The translations under genes and the position numbers were made by a program. The notes beneath the pieces were generated by a model. The model was given only the letters and a program-made list of their open reading frames with translations, made no database searches and was not told the DNA's origin. A stretch of 64,000 nucleotides of DNA from Halogranum amylolyticum. Its GTDB lineage: Archaea; Halobacteriota; Halobacteria; Halobacteriales; Haloferacaceae. The stretch spans positions 16,023 through 80,022 of the forward strand of contig NZ_FODV01000015.1 in the NCBI RefSeq assembly GCF_900110465.1, read 5' to 3'. Below, one piece after another: positions 1 through 10,019 of the stretch (position 1 is its first letter; the number at the start of each line of letters is the position of its first letter).

Positions 1-1059
1 GAGATAAACTGTGTCGGCAGATGGGAGCTTATCTGCCATCTTACGATGATCTTTGTCTTCCATTGCACCAAAAACGACATATAGGTTGTCGAACTCGAAG
101 CGGTCAAGTAGGTTAGTAAGTTCTGCACAGGCGGCAGGGTTGTGTGATCCGTCAAGGACAGTGAGTGGGTCGGTTGAGATGATTTCAAAACGGCCCGGCC
201 AATGAACGCTTCTGAGCCGCGACTCGATTATGTCTTCGTCAGCAGCTACGAGTTGTCGAGCGAGTGTTGCTGCGATTCCGGCGTTCGTCGCCTGGTGATC
301 ACCAAGGAGTGGAAGGTTTGTTTCAATTTCCCAGTTGGGTGCCGTTATTGAGACTGAATTTTCGACTGTTGAGACCATGCCATGTTCACAGGCTTGGATG
401 TCTTTACTCTCGTCACCAACAGTAATCACCTCCGTTTCCTCCCGAATTGCTGTGAGCGCCGCACCATCTGCCCCAGTTACAAGCGGGGTTTCAGAAGGTG
501 CAACCTGTGCTTTGTCGCGAGCAATTTCCTCGACCGTCTCCCCAAGCAATTCTGTATGCTCTAAACTTACACTGGTCACGGCACTAGCGACGGGATCAAC
601 CGCACTAGTCGCATCATACCTCCCACCAATCCCAACTTCGAGAATGGCAACATCGACCTCTTCAAGCCCGAAGTGGTAGATTGAGAGCGCTGTAAGTACC
701 TCGAAATAGGTGGGTGCATCATCGTTTGCTCGAAGACCCTCAATACAGGGGGCAATCTCATTGACAAAACTCTGGATATGCTCTTTCGGAATTTTTTGAC
801 CGTTGACCCGAATTTGCTCACGCAAATTGTTCAGGCTTGGCGATGTGAAGATTCCAACTTTGACTTCCGCACCTTGAAGGATACTTTCGAGCATTCGCGC
901 GGTACTCCCTTTTCCATTCGATCCCGCAATCTGAACACAGTCGATTCGGGCATGTGGACAACCAAGATGAGAGAGCATTGTGGCAGTTGTCTCCGTCCCA
1001 AGTTTTGGACGACGACGTTGTAGTGACTCCAGATACGCGATTGACTCGTGATAGTCCAT
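1..1059 (-). CDS. folC: Folylpolyglutamate/dihydrofolate synthase, cut by window edge
   Basis: The reverse strand is open from an ATG at 1059 to base 1, so 353 codons are visible and the C-terminus lies outside the window. Near residues 40-50 is a Mur-ligase-type ATP loop reading AGSNGKGST, followed by the FPGS/DHFS landmarks LEVGIGGRYDATSAVDP and LDGSHNPAA. The enzyme adds glutamate to dihydropteroate or folates in the cytoplasm. In many haloarchaea this gene is fused to dihydropteroate synthase (folP); that part would lie to the left and cannot be checked here. It fits its neighbours purU and folE, which also use or make folate. Confidence 0.88.
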   Translation of the reverse strand, partial: MDYHESIAYLESLQRRRPKLGTETTATMLSHLGCPHARIDCVQIAGSNGKGSTARMLESILQGAEVKVGIFTSPSLNNLREQIRVNGQKIPKEHIQSFVNEIAPCIEGLRANDDAPTYFEVLTALSIYHFGLEEVDVAILEVGIGGRYDATSAVDPVASAVTSVSLEHTELLGETVEEIARDKAQVAPSETPLVTGADGAALTAIREETEVITVGDESKDIQACEHGMVSTVENSVSITAPNWEIETNLPLLGDHQATNAGIAATLARQLVAADEDIIESRLRSVHWPGRFEIISTDPLTVLDGSHNPAACAELTNLLDRFEFDNLYVVFGAMEDKDHRKMADKLPSADTVYL

Positions 1060-1572
1060 ACCAAACGAAATTCTTGCTTCATAATTAATTTGTCGAACCA
1101 CCTCAAAATTTTCTGATAAGGTACGACTGTATATCCGCATCCTTAGACGGTGTCAAGTAGACAGTAGTTATGGAAGTTCTAAGGCTAAAATTCCACATTC
1201 AGGGCGAGAAGAATGTCAAGCATATGAATTTTTAGAAATCAGAATGGCAGAGCAAGCCCAATCCAAGGGGGAGGTCTTGAGACTCCGAAACAGTGTTTCT
1301 ATTCGCAGTCGGATTATTGCTCAGACGAAAGTGACACATTCTCTCTGCTCTCTCCCTCAAAGGTAAGAGTACTACACTAAACATATTTTCAGTCATAGGT
1401 CACGACAGTGACTCTGGCTATGAGACAGATAAGTTGATAATCACAGATCAATAGGGGGTGATTTATTTGATGAGTTCATGAAGTGTTAGACAAAAGCCAC
1501 CAAAGTAGTGTTGAGACAACATTACAAAGAATTCATGTTTCTAACTACATTGCGGAGGTACGGTAGAAGTGC
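1060..1572. other. Intergenic region with a possible IS right-end relic
   Basis: This AT-rich stretch of about 510 bases holds no convincing gene. At about 1192-1222 the text ATTCAGGGCGAGAAGAATGT resembles the hairpin and GATGTCAA end of the complete IS1341-type element at 36300-36330. I read it as a decayed insertion-sequence end. Nothing else was recognised. Confidence 0.4.
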
Positions 1573-2550
1573 TTAGTCGTCCGCACTAGCGACTTCGTCC
1601 GGAACGGTAGTTTTCAACTGTTCGTATCCATCAACCGGGGCATTGGGATTAAGCGAATTGATTTCTTCCGGCGCACCTAATTGAGCATCGTTTTCTTCCG
1701 GATTTTGAACTTTTGTGCGGTCGTGATGGACAGCGATTTCATCCTTGAGGTGGAGTTTAATAGCCTCAATAAAAGCCTCTGCCTCAAGCGGTTGACCGCG
1801 TTGCTCAAGTTCTTTTTCGGAGGAATCGTCCGGCACATTAAATGCTCGCTGGGTAATAATCGGTCCCTGATCGAGGTCCGTCGTCACATAATGAGCCGTG
1901 ACGCCGGCAATACGAACACCCTCTTCGATAGCTTGCATGTAGGCAGAAGCACCCGGGAACGAGGGAAGGAGACTTGGATGGACGTTGATGATCCGGTCCT
2001 CATACCGGAAGACTACCTCTGGAGACAGAATACGAATGTAACGGGCCAAGGTAACTAGATCGATATCATACTCAGCTAATCGATCCAGTAGTTCATCTTC
2101 GTCAGGAACTCCCGACTCATCACCGATGTCGTGGAAGGGAACACCGTACTCGGCTGCAAGCGGTTCTAGCTTACTGTGGTTTCCAATAACAACCTCGATA
2201 TCTGCACCGAGAGCGCCACAATCCCATTCTTCAAGGAGTGCTTCGAGGCAGTGGCTCTCCTTTGTCACGAGGACAGCAATTGACTGCCTCGTGCTTGTTG
2301 TTGGGTATCGAACTTGCACATCAACATCGAACTCATCGCCGAGCTTGGTAAGATCAGTTCGAAGTTTTTCTTGAGTAGTGACCATCTCTGAGGCGTCAAC
2401 ATGCATCGTCATCCGGAAAGTTCCCTCCCGGACAGCCTGATCGAGGTCCTTGATGTTGATACCGCGCTCAAAGAGAGACGAGGTGATTTCAGCGATAATA
2501 CCCGTGTTATCATCGCCGACAACCGTTATTTCGGTGAATTCGTCCGTCAT
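1573..2550 (-). CDS. purU: Formyltetrahydrofolate deformylase
   Basis: PurU hydrolyses 10-formyl-THF to formate and free THF. An N-terminal ACT domain (about residues 6-80) is followed by a formyltransferase-type hydrolase domain. The catalytic Asn-His-Asp set is visible as N189 and H191 in INVHPSLLPSF and D227 in TTDLDQGPII. At 325 residues it is longer than the usual roughly 280, with an acidic C-terminal tail of about 40 residues. Placed between folate-synthesis genes and a formate dehydrogenase, it most likely regenerates THF and feeds formate to the dehydrogenase when methyl groups from betaine are being burned, rather than serving purine synthesis. Confidence 0.93.
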   Translation of the reverse strand: MTDEFTEITVVGDDNTGIIAEITSSLFERGINIKDLDQAVREGTFRMTMHVDASEMVTTQEKLRTDLTKLGDEFDVDVQVRYPTTSTRQSIAVLVTKESHCLEALLEEWDCGALGADIEVVIGNHSKLEPLAAEYGVPFHDIGDESGVPDEDELLDRLAEYDIDLVTLARYIRILSPEVVFRYEDRIINVHPSLLPSFPGASAYMQAIEEGVRIAGVTAHYVTTDLDQGPIITQRAFNVPDDSSEKELEQRGQPLEAEAFIEAIKLHLKDEIAVHHDRTKVQNPEENDAQLGAPEEINSLNPNAPVDGYEQLKTTVPDEVASADD

Positions 2551-2761
2551 ACTATCAGCCCAGTTTCGGTGTAATCGGTCATCATCTGCATCATATTACC
2601 GTCCGCCTGTGAATTGCAAAACAATTCGTGTGTATATACAATGGTTTTTAATTGTGTGACCAGATACCGCGTTTCTTGATGACATGAAGTGTTGGGCAAG
2701 GACGCACTCAGCACACCACGAAGCGACAAGTTAGGGTATAATTGCCTCACAAGAAAACAGA

Positions 2762-3409
2762 TCAGATGGTTCCACCGAGACAGTCGCGTTCTCTACGAAC
2801 CGCGTCTCGAAACTGTTGGTGGTCTTCTTGACAGAGGTTACCCACTGATTCCCTGGTTGTGGTCGTGGTTACCGTCTCGACACCGCGCATCGCTTCACAC
2901 ATATGCATTGCAGTGAGTTCAGCAGTGACACTGTCTGACTCTAGTTCGGTAGCGAGACCGTTGACGATGTCCCGCGTCAACTCCTCCTGTGTTGTCAGGC
3001 GACGTGATTGCCAACGCACGTACCGAACTAGCTTCGACAGCCCAACCATCTCATCACCGGGTTGATACGCTACGTGGGCATGTCCATAAAAGGGGAGTAT
3101 GTGATGTTCACAGAGACTATACACAGGTATTCCCGTCTTGACCACAAGTCCGTCGGTGTGAGCGTCGAACGTGCGCATCGTCGGCTTCTCCGCTGTCCGC
3201 ATCCCTTCAGTCAGTGTTTCGAACATCTCTGGAACACGACGATGCCAAGTCTCTCGAACGCCTGCTTCGTCTGGGTCCTTCCCGACGGCCTCAAGCAGTA
3301 GTTTGACACCTTGTTGTGCTTTCTCTCTGTCAATTTCTGTCGAGCAATCCGGAGATTCGTTGAATGGAGCGTCGTTTCGGTGAGGTGGTTGCTGGTTCTG
3401 TGGACTCAT
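2762..3409 (-). CDS. folE: GTP cyclohydrolase I (FolE1 type)
   Basis: This 215-residue protein makes 7,8-dihydroneopterin triphosphate from GTP, the first step of pterin/folate synthesis. The zinc ligands are visible as C100 and H103 in SLCEHHILPFYG and C171 in MHMCEAMRG. The segment SKLVRYVRWQSRRLTTQEEL is typical of the family, where the first residues are usually SKLAR. The N-terminal 25 residues are polar and probably disordered. The gene lies on the same strand as purU and the formate dehydrogenase genes but has its own 350-base upstream spacer, so it may be transcribed alone. Together with folC it suggests raised folate demand. Confidence 0.93.
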   Translation of the reverse strand: MSPQNQQPPHRNDAPFNESPDCSTEIDREKAQQGVKLLLEAVGKDPDEAGVRETWHRRVPEMFETLTEGMRTAEKPTMRTFDAHTDGLVVKTGIPVYSLCEHHILPFYGHAHVAYQPGDEMVGLSKLVRYVRWQSRRLTTQEELTRDIVNGLATELESDSVTAELTAMHMCEAMRGVETVTTTTTRESVGNLCQEDHQQFRDAVRRERDCLGGTI

Positions 3410-3669
3410 TCAGTAGTGGGTGGTGAAATAGCCAAATAAAACCGCCGCTGCCCACCCGAGTAGCTACTATGAGCCTTGTAGATTAACAAATATAGAACTG
3501 TTATTCTCATCAGGTTACTCTCTAATGTGGGGAACTGGAATCAGTGGTTCACAAAACACAAAAGGTCAATAATAATGTGGTTCGTGGCCATTCAGACATA
3601 CAGACCGGATAGACAATTAAGAATACTCCAACGGGGCCTGCCGCGAATTGAAACAGGCCCGCGGCGCCG

Positions 3670-6600
3670 TCAATTGTCTCTGACGCCAGATTCGTCGTTG
3701 CTATAAGCTCCGGTATCAGGTGTCTGTAGTACCTCCGCGTCAGTATCTGGTCCGAGTGGTTCGACGCGGACGCTGGACACCTTATACTCAGGGATACCGG
3801 CTTGTGGATCGAAGGTTTCCTGCGTCAACTTGTTGACGGCGCCGGCTGCAAAGTGCATCGGGATGAAAAGCGTTCCTGCACCGACCCGGTCGGTCACCAA
3901 TGCCTTGACGACGATATCTCCGCGGCGGGATTCAACTCGGACGTAATCGTTGTCATCGACACCAATTTTCTCGGCCGTCGACGGATGAATTTCGACAAAG
4001 CTCTCCCCAACGTGACTCATGAGACCTTCGACACGCCGGGTGATCTGGCCAGTATGCCAGTGATAGAGTACCCGTCCAGAAGTGAGTGTGAGCGGATACT
4101 CTTCATCGGGCAGCTCACCGGGATGTCCTCCATCCGCGGGCACAAAGCGTGCAAGACCGTCCTCGAAATTGAACTCCCCGTCTTCATAATCATAGAGATA
4201 CGGTGTCCCAGGATGGTCTTCATCCCAGCAAGGCCACTGGAGGCCGTGCTCGTCGCCCGCTTCGAGACGATCATAGCTGACACCGCCGTAGATTGGAGTC
4301 AGATTGCTGATTTCATTCATAATTTCTTGTGGATGGTTATAGTCCCAATCGTAGCCAAGCCGGGTAGCTAATTCCTGAGTAATCTCCCAGTCTTGACGTG
4401 CTCGGCCCGGGGGCTCCGCGGTTGGTCGAACCCGTTGAATACGGCGCTCAGTGTTAGTAAACGTGCCATGTTTTTCCGGTGATGTCGCTGCAGGCAGAAT
4501 TACGTCTGCGTACTCTGCTGTCTCTGTCATGAAGATATCCTGTACGACGAGGAAGTCTAGCTTCTCTAGTGCTGCCTCGGCATGCTGGATATCGGGTTCA
4601 GAGAGTGCAGGGTTTTCTCCGACGATGTACATTCCCCGCAAATTACCCTCGTGAGCTTCCGAGAGCATCTCCGGCACTTTGAGACCCGGCTGCTCAGGCG
4701 GGCGTTCACCCCATTCTTTCGCAAATTTCTCACCGACCTTGTCGTCTGCCGGATCTTGATACCCCGGAAGACTACCTGGGAGTGTTCCCATGTCACCACC
4801 CCCACCCTGAACGTTGTTCTGTCCTCGGAAGGGCGAAAGTCCGGCTCCAGGTTTGCCAACCTGTCCAAGCGTGAGGGCGAGGTTAGCCATCGCAAGGAGA
4901 TTCTGTGTGCCGTGGCTGGACTGGGTCATCCCCATCGCCCAACCGAAGACGATGTTCTCGGCATTAGCGAGCATCTCTGCTGCTGATTTCAGCTCTGCTG
5001 GAGGGACACCGGCTAGCTCCTCGACCTTCGCCGGTGTAAACGCCTGTACCTTTCGTTTGACTTCTTCGAATCCTTTCGTGTTGCGTTCGATGAACGTCTG
5101 ATCGTGAAGGTCGTTCTCGATGATGTATCGAATGAGTCCATTGAGCCAAGCTACGTCGTAACCGGGTTCAGTTCGGGTGTATTGGTCGGCATGCTTGGCG
5201 ATATCGACTTCTCTGGGGTCGAAGACGATCAGGTCAGCCCCTTCTCGGAGATTTTGCTTGATGCGGGTCGCGAGCACTGGATGGGACTCGGTCGTATTCG
5301 ATCCGGTGATAAGGTAGGCGTCGGCCTCTCCGATGTCTTCGTTGATCCGGTTGGTCATAGCACCATACCCAAGCGTCTGTTGCAATGCTGCTACTGTCGA
5401 CGAGTGACAGAGCCGAGCACAGTTGTCTATGTTTTTCGTCCCGAGTACTTGACGGGCAAACTTCTGTACGAGATACGCTTCCTCGTTGCTTCCTTTCGAC
5501 GACGCAAGACAGCTGACCGCATCGATTCCGTGTTCGTCTTGGATTGCACGTAGTTTGCTGGCGACGTACTCGAGTGCCTCGTCCCAAGATGTCCTTTCGA
5601 ACTGTCCGTCTTCGTTACGGACCAGCGGTTCCGTCAATCGTTCGCCGCTGTTTGCAAACTCGTGGCCGAATTTCCCTTTCACGCAGGTTGAGAAGTTGTT
5701 TGCGGGTGCCTTCTGGGGGTCTTCGACGGGTTGGACGCCCAAAGCGTCACCATCCTTACCCCACATCTCGAACCGACACCCGACCGCACAGAACCCGCAT
5801 GTCGTCTCCTCTTTGTCGATGTTGTTCAGCCGGTAGTCACTCACGGTCGATGCAATGTCGAACAGTCGGCCTTCGGGCAACACCTGGGCCGCAATGTTCT
5901 CTGCAGTGTGTTCTCCGGCCAACATCGCTTTGCGACCGTACTCGTTGACGAGACCCGCCGCGCCGCGCTTACTCCGAGTCATAAAGCGAGCGACGCCGCT
6001 TCGGTCTGCCGGACCCGCCTTTGGGGTGGTGCCGACACTGCTCATTTCACCGGGGTCAGGCGAGCGGTTTGGCGCGGACGTGTCATCGAGCGTCTCGGTT
6101 TCCTTGTGTTCAATAACCGTTCCAATGGAGTTACGTTGGGTGAATCCAGGGAGAGGGAGCGTTGCGGCACCGTCGATATCCTTCTCTGTCAATGCACCAG
6201 TCGGGCAGACCGTGGCACAGTGACCACAAGAGACGCAGTTGGAGTCGGCCATCGTCTCGGCGTTGGATTGGAATCCAATTCGGGTATCCTCACCGTACCC
6301 CTCGATACGAAGGACCCCCTCAACCTGGACGTCGTTGCATCCCTCGACACACCGATTACAGAGAATACATTTGTTGCGGTCGATTTGGATGAACGACGAG
6401 CTGTCGTCAAGAGGTTCGTACTCATCGCGCTCGTCGAAGACACCGTATCGCGGATGGTCAACACCTTCGGTGATGGCAGTGTCTTGCAGCTCACAACGCC
6501 CATTCCCGTTGCAAGTCGTACACCGCAGATTGTGATTCGAGAGGACGAGGTCAAAATTGACACTCCGACTCTCTTCGGCGGCTGACGTATCTGTTTCGAC

Positions 6601-7008
6601 CGTCAGACCGTCCAAGGCTGGGAACGAGCAAGAGGGAACAAGCCCGTGTTCGTCTGTCTCGACCATGCAGGTGCGACATTCACTTCGAGGCCCGATTTCG
6701 TCGCTCGCATCTCCCTCCCGATCGTAGTAACAGAGGGCCGGAACGTCGGCGTTGTTCTCGACGCCGTCGGAGCCTGTGTCGACGGTCACCATCTCGTCAT
6801 CAATCGCCTGCATAGCGTCGATGATGGTCGAGCCGGGAGGAACAGTAATCTGCGTTCCGTTGACTGTTAGCGTCGTCGGGTCCTCGACATCAGTGCCGAT
6901 GTTCGGGGGATCGTTTGCAGTGCCGGTCTCGAACTCCGTCGTGACCGGTGTTTGGTGTCGTGGATTGTCGAGATCTGGTACGCCTGGAAGTGAATCATCA
7001 GTGCTCAT
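3670..7008 (-). CDS. Molybdenum formate dehydrogenase catalytic subunit (NuoG-like)
   Basis: This 1112-residue enzyme oxidises formate to CO2. In order it shows a plant-type [2Fe-2S] domain (C..CRTC..C, about residues 90-130), a His-Cys3 site (HNLRCTTCNGNGRC), two ferredoxin-type [4Fe-4S] motifs (CILCNRCVEGC and CVSCGHCATVCPTGAL), then the molybdopterin domain with its own cluster site CGFCAVGC...CVKGKFG. The Mo-ligand position is a cysteine in CARLCHSST, so this is a Cys- and not a Sec-type enzyme. The C-terminal MGD-binding domain contains GRVLYHWHTGQITRR. Its start overlaps the upstream NuoF-like gene by 4 bases (ATGA), pointing to translational coupling. It would remove formate released by PurU. 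Confidence 0.92.
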   Translation of the reverse strand: MSTDDSLPGVPDLDNPRHQTPVTTEFETGTANDPPNIGTDVEDPTTLTVNGTQITVPPGSTIIDAMQAIDDEMVTVDTGSDGVENNADVPALCYYDREGDASDEIGPRSECRTCMVETDEHGLVPSCSFPALDGLTVETDTSAAEESRSVNFDLVLSNHNLRCTTCNGNGRCELQDTAITEGVDHPRYGVFDERDEYEPLDDSSSFIQIDRNKCILCNRCVEGCNDVQVEGVLRIEGYGEDTRIGFQSNAETMADSNCVSCGHCATVCPTGALTEKDIDGAATLPLPGFTQRNSIGTVIEHKETETLDDTSAPNRSPDPGEMSSVGTTPKAGPADRSGVARFMTRSKRGAAGLVNEYGRKAMLAGEHTAENIAAQVLPEGRLFDIASTVSDYRLNNIDKEETTCGFCAVGCRFEMWGKDGDALGVQPVEDPQKAPANNFSTCVKGKFGHEFANSGERLTEPLVRNEDGQFERTSWDEALEYVASKLRAIQDEHGIDAVSCLASSKGSNEEAYLVQKFARQVLGTKNIDNCARLCHSSTVAALQQTLGYGAMTNRINEDIGEADAYLITGSNTTESHPVLATRIKQNLREGADLIVFDPREVDIAKHADQYTRTEPGYDVAWLNGLIRYIIENDLHDQTFIERNTKGFEEVKRKVQAFTPAKVEELAGVPPAELKSAAEMLANAENIVFGWAMGMTQSSHGTQNLLAMANLALTLGQVGKPGAGLSPFRGQNNVQGGGGDMGTLPGSLPGYQDPADDKVGEKFAKEWGERPPEQPGLKVPEMLSEAHEGNLRGMYIVGENPALSEPDIQHAEAALEKLDFLVVQDIFMTETAEYADVILPAATSPEKHGTFTNTERRIQRVRPTAEPPGRARQDWEITQELATRLGYDWDYNHPQEIMNEISNLTPIYGGVSYDRLEAGDEHGLQWPCWDEDHPGTPYLYDYEDGEFNFEDGLARFVPADGGHPGELPDEEYPLTLTSGRVLYHWHTGQITRRVEGLMSHVGESFVEIHPSTAEKIGVDDNDYVRVESRRGDIVVKALVTDRVGAGTLFIPMHFAAGAVNKLTQETFDPQAGIPEYKVSSVRVEPLGPDTDAEVLQTPDTGAYSNDESGVRDN

Positions 7009-8540
7009 AGTTTTTCAGTACAGGTGCCACTTGGACAGTGGCCATCGACGTGTGCTTCGAACTCCGATTCGAATGCATCTATCGCTGTTATCACTGGGCG
7101 AGGTGCATGTGCACCGATCTGGCAATTACTTGACCGAGTCATGACTCGACCGAGTTCACGTATCTTCTCCCCATCAAACGAACCTCGATAGATCTCACGC
7201 AGTAGTTCGGTGAGCTGTTTCGTTCCCTCTCGGCCAGGGACACAACGGCCACTGTTCGCTTCTGACGCGAAACGAGCCCGTTCACCGGCGTTCGCGACTG
7301 CACAGGACTCCTCATTCAACAATTCAACGACGCCATCTGTGCCGAGGCCGGCCTTAGTCAACGATTGTGCAGTCGGTGCGACGGTCAGAGTACAGGTAAT
7401 GCCGCCGAAAACGCCACCCACGCAGGCCATCTTGAACGACCCATCCAGCTGTACGGCGTCCCGAACGACTGAAAGATCCGCCTCGGGCCCAAGTTCGAGT
7501 ACTGCAGGGGACACCACGTCGCCAGTGACGGTGAGCAGCCGCGTCCCCGGGTCAGCCGTGTCCGTTTCGAAACACTGGGGGTCACGAAGCGCACGGTGGA
7601 CCTGCGCAAACGTTCGAGGTGTGTGAATAACGGTTGGCCGGCCGTAGAGTCCATACTCGGCGGGTGGCGGTGGTCGTATACGTGGTTCGATTCTGTCTGC
7701 CCCCTCCATCGCCTCCAGTGCGGCTGTCGGCTCGCCAGCACGGTATTCATCAGGGCCGACGACAAGTTCGGGGACTATCGGTAATTTGCCCTCAGCAGCT
7801 TCGACCGCCTCGCCAAGACGCCGTTGGAGTTCAACATCGCTCTCGTTCAGGTAGAGAACCGCATCTTCGGCACCAACGAACTCGGCAACAGCTGCAACCC
7901 CGTCGAGAACGGACATTGGTGCACCGGCAAGTACCGTTTGGTCCACCTGTGACCGGGAGTCAGCATCGTTAGCATTCATCACGACTATGGAATCACCATC
8001 CGCCCCACGGGCGTGCTGCCAAACGTCAGCGACTGGTTCATCTGTCGCAGCATCACCTCTACCTCGTCCGAGAAGGTCAACGTCTGAAAGGGCGCTTGCT
8101 TCTCGCTCAGTCGAGTAAAGTGTGTACTCTGTTGGGTCAAGTGGATCAGCCCACCCACAGGGACCGAGTACGCTTCTTTGTCCAGCCGCTAGCAGACCAT
8201 CGGCCGGTACTGGTAAAGAACTCGCTCCTGGGTCATGCTCAACAACGAAGTCAGCATCGTCAGTTGGGAGGTGACCGGCCTCGAACTTGGCAATGATATC
8301 ACGAACCGTTGACGTCATAGGTGAAATAAAAAACGCCGTTGACCCTTCGCTAGTCGTGAGTACGAGCGGATCGTACTCGGTGATCCCGGTCGGTCCCGTT
8401 CGCACGACAGGGATGGAGTCAGCGGCGTTGCGCGCGGTGGCATATACCCGTTCGCCACGCTCTGTTGTCACGTCTGTCGAGATACGTATTACTGGTGAAC
8501 GACCAACTGCTCCTGCGGCATTCATTAACGAGACTGACAA
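7005..8540 (-). CDS. Degenerate NuoF-like partner of formate dehydrogenase
   Basis: This 511-residue protein lines up along its length with NuoF/FdsB, the FMN- and NADH-binding subunit. Family landmarks can be followed but are altered. The glycine-rich NADH loop region reads GRGRGDAATD (158-167) where GRGGAGFPTG is usual. The acidic FMN-site motif is NANDADS (189-195). The four-Cys [4Fe-4S] site has S430 and G436 at two ligand positions while C433 and C473 remain. It sits first in a coupled operon with the catalytic subunit, so it probably still serves that enzyme, perhaps structurally or with a different electron acceptor. An NAD-linked activity should not be assumed. Confidence 0.75.
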   Translation of the reverse strand: MSVSLMNAAGAVGRSPVIRISTDVTTERGERVYATARNAADSIPVVRTGPTGITEYDPLVLTTSEGSTAFFISPMTSTVRDIIAKFEAGHLPTDDADFVVEHDPGASSLPVPADGLLAAGQRSVLGPCGWADPLDPTEYTLYSTEREASALSDVDLLGRGRGDAATDEPVADVWQHARGADGDSIVVMNANDADSRSQVDQTVLAGAPMSVLDGVAAVAEFVGAEDAVLYLNESDVELQRRLGEAVEAAEGKLPIVPELVVGPDEYRAGEPTAALEAMEGADRIEPRIRPPPPAEYGLYGRPTVIHTPRTFAQVHRALRDPQCFETDTADPGTRLLTVTGDVVSPAVLELGPEADLSVVRDAVQLDGSFKMACVGGVFGGITCTLTVAPTAQSLTKAGLGTDGVVELLNEESCAVANAGERARFASEANSGRCVPGREGTKQLTELLREIYRGSFDGEKIRELGRVMTRSSNCQIGAHAPRPVITAIDAFESEFEAHVDGHCPSGTCTEKL

Positions 8541-8748
8541 TGTACGGAAGGGTTAAAAAATTCATTCAACGAGTGCGGTGCTCAGACGGAGCACAGACTT
8601 TCTACCAGAAGGGTATGGGGCGCTCAGCATGTATCCGCCAGAACGGTGATTCAAGTTTTGTTCGTGCCGTCACAGGTTTCCATCAAGATACGACGTGTGG
8701 ATATTGATCCCATCAAAGACGTTAGGGACCCTTGTACTATGGATTGTA

Positions 8749-9024
8749 ATGATGGCAGATCCACACTTCGAGGAACTCAGAGAAGAGACAGCTGAAGCGG
8801 TCTGTGAGGACGAACTGATTTCGGTGTATACTGGTCTTATCCACGAAGACGGACGACACGAGTACTATTTCGGCAACGACACTGGGGAGGCTGCCGAATT
8901 ACGTGAGACGGCGGCCATCCAATTAGGGATGATGCTCCGAGTGCTCGCAGATCGTTCCGACAGCAGTATCGACGAGATAGCCGACCTTGCAACTGAACGG
9001 GCCGAAGAGATACGGCTACAGTAA
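8749..9024 (+). CDS. Small acidic hypothetical protein
   Basis: About 91 residues if translation starts at the ATG at 8749 or 8752 (beginning MMADPHFEELREETAEAV). A longer frame begins at 8695, but its first 18 residues are hydrophobic and look like untranslated promoter sequence. The protein is acidic, with a beta-rich centre (YTGLIHEDGRHEYYFGNDTGEAAEL) and a helical tail. It has no motif I recognise. It is transcribed divergently from the formate dehydrogenase operon and is followed by insertion-sequence debris. The residue bias looks like genuine haloarchaeal coding sequence. Confidence 0.6.
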   Translation: MMADPHFEELREETAEAVCEDELISVYTGLIHEDGRHEYYFGNDTGEAAELRETAAIQLGMMLRVLADRSDSSIDEIADLATERAEEIRLQ

Positions 9025-9054
9025 CCAGAACGACTCGTTCGAGATTATAGAGTG

Positions 9055-9555
9055 ACAAGCTATTACCTCTGCCTTCAGGCGGAGGATACAGCCGTCTATA
9101 GAGACATGTTCCGCCGTTGATGGCGCGGCGTGAGTTTCGTAATCCGCACGCTCAACTGTCAGACGCTCTTCCAGGAGAGGAAGGTCAGGTCGGAACGGAG
9201 CGGATTCCGAACGACCTTCAGAGGCGGTCAATCCGCCACCCGATGAGACAATATCCGAAACGTCGACGCGGTGAACGTGACTCCTCGAAGGGTTCGTCCC
9301 GTGCCCGTCAGTTGGGCAAGCATCGAGATACCTCCGAGTCTGCTGACGTTGGCTCACCATTCGTCAGGCAAAAACAACCACGAACGGCAACGATACCGAG
9401 GAGAAGAGTAACAGCGGGTTGGCACCGCCAGTCAGCCAGCAACCACGACGGCTGGGTGAAATAGATCCCCGGAATGTGGCGGAGTCGTGGTTGCGAAGCT
9501 GAAACTCCCACCGCTCGGGATTCCTGCGTCTTTACGCGCAGGAAGATGTCAAGAG
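9055..9555. mobile_element. Relic of IS200/IS605-type elements (two right-end hairpins)
   Basis: Two hairpins typical of IS1341-type right ends occur here without an intact transposase. One is CCTCTGCC-TTCA-GGCGGAGG at 9066-9085. The other is CCTGCG/CGCAGG at 9523-9542, followed by AAGATGTCAAG. They compare well with the end of the complete element at 36300-36330. Frames between them are short and resemble no gene I know. I infer deletion derivatives or a MITE-like remnant. No gene is supported from 9025 to 9638. Confidence 0.5.
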
Positions 9556-9638
9556 GCGATTCCTGCAGAGTGCGGCATGGAAGCAAGAAGCCCCACCGTC
9601 GACGAGGTGACGTTAGTCGCGGAGTAGGGTGGGTTACT

Positions 9639-10019
9639 TCACTCGGTTGTCGCTATCGCTTCGATCTCGATCGCTGCTCCTTTAGGAACATTCCCGACTT
9701 CAACTGCGCTTCGAGCTGGTGGTTCGTCATCGAAGAAGCCACTGTAAACCTCGTTGAATTCCTCGAAATCATCGATATCATCCAAAAATACAGTCATTTT
9801 GAGTGCGTCTCCTAGCGATACTCCCTCCGACTCGAGGATTGCCTCGACATTCTCGAGACACTGTCTCGTCTGTTCACCAACCGGAGCACCATCAAGAAGC
9901 TCGCCCTCTGTCGTAAGGGGGAGCTGTCCGGCGGTGAGGATGATGTTACCGTCCGTCGCTGCTTGACTGTATGCGCCAACCGCTGCCGGTGCGTCGGTAG
10001 TGCTAATAGTACGCTTCAC
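9639..10019 (-). CDS. ridA: RidA family enamine/imine deaminase
   Basis: A 126-residue YjgF/YER057c/UK114 protein. It carries the family features AAVGAYSQA near the start, LTAGQLPL, QTRQCLENVEAIL, VFLDDIDDFEEFNEVY and, near the end, PPARSAVEVGNVPKGAAIEIEAIA with the substrate-binding Arg. RidA hydrolyses reactive 2-aminoacrylate and related enamines made by PLP-dependent serine/threonine dehydratases. It is divergent from glyA, and a threonine/serine dehydratase lies about 5.5 kb away. This supports a role in protecting PLP enzymes such as GlyA while serine is turned into pyruvate. Confidence 0.93.
   Translation of the reverse strand: MKRTISTTDAPAAVGAYSQAATDGNIILTAGQLPLTTEGELLDGAPVGEQTRQCLENVEAILESEGVSLGDALKMTVFLDDIDDFEEFNEVYSGFFDDEPPARSAVEVGNVPKGAAIEIEAIATTE

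Noticed and set aside
5731..6585. 284-codon forward frame opposite the formate dehydrogenase gene
   Set aside because: Antisense shadow; the opposite strand has all expected cluster and molybdenum motifs.
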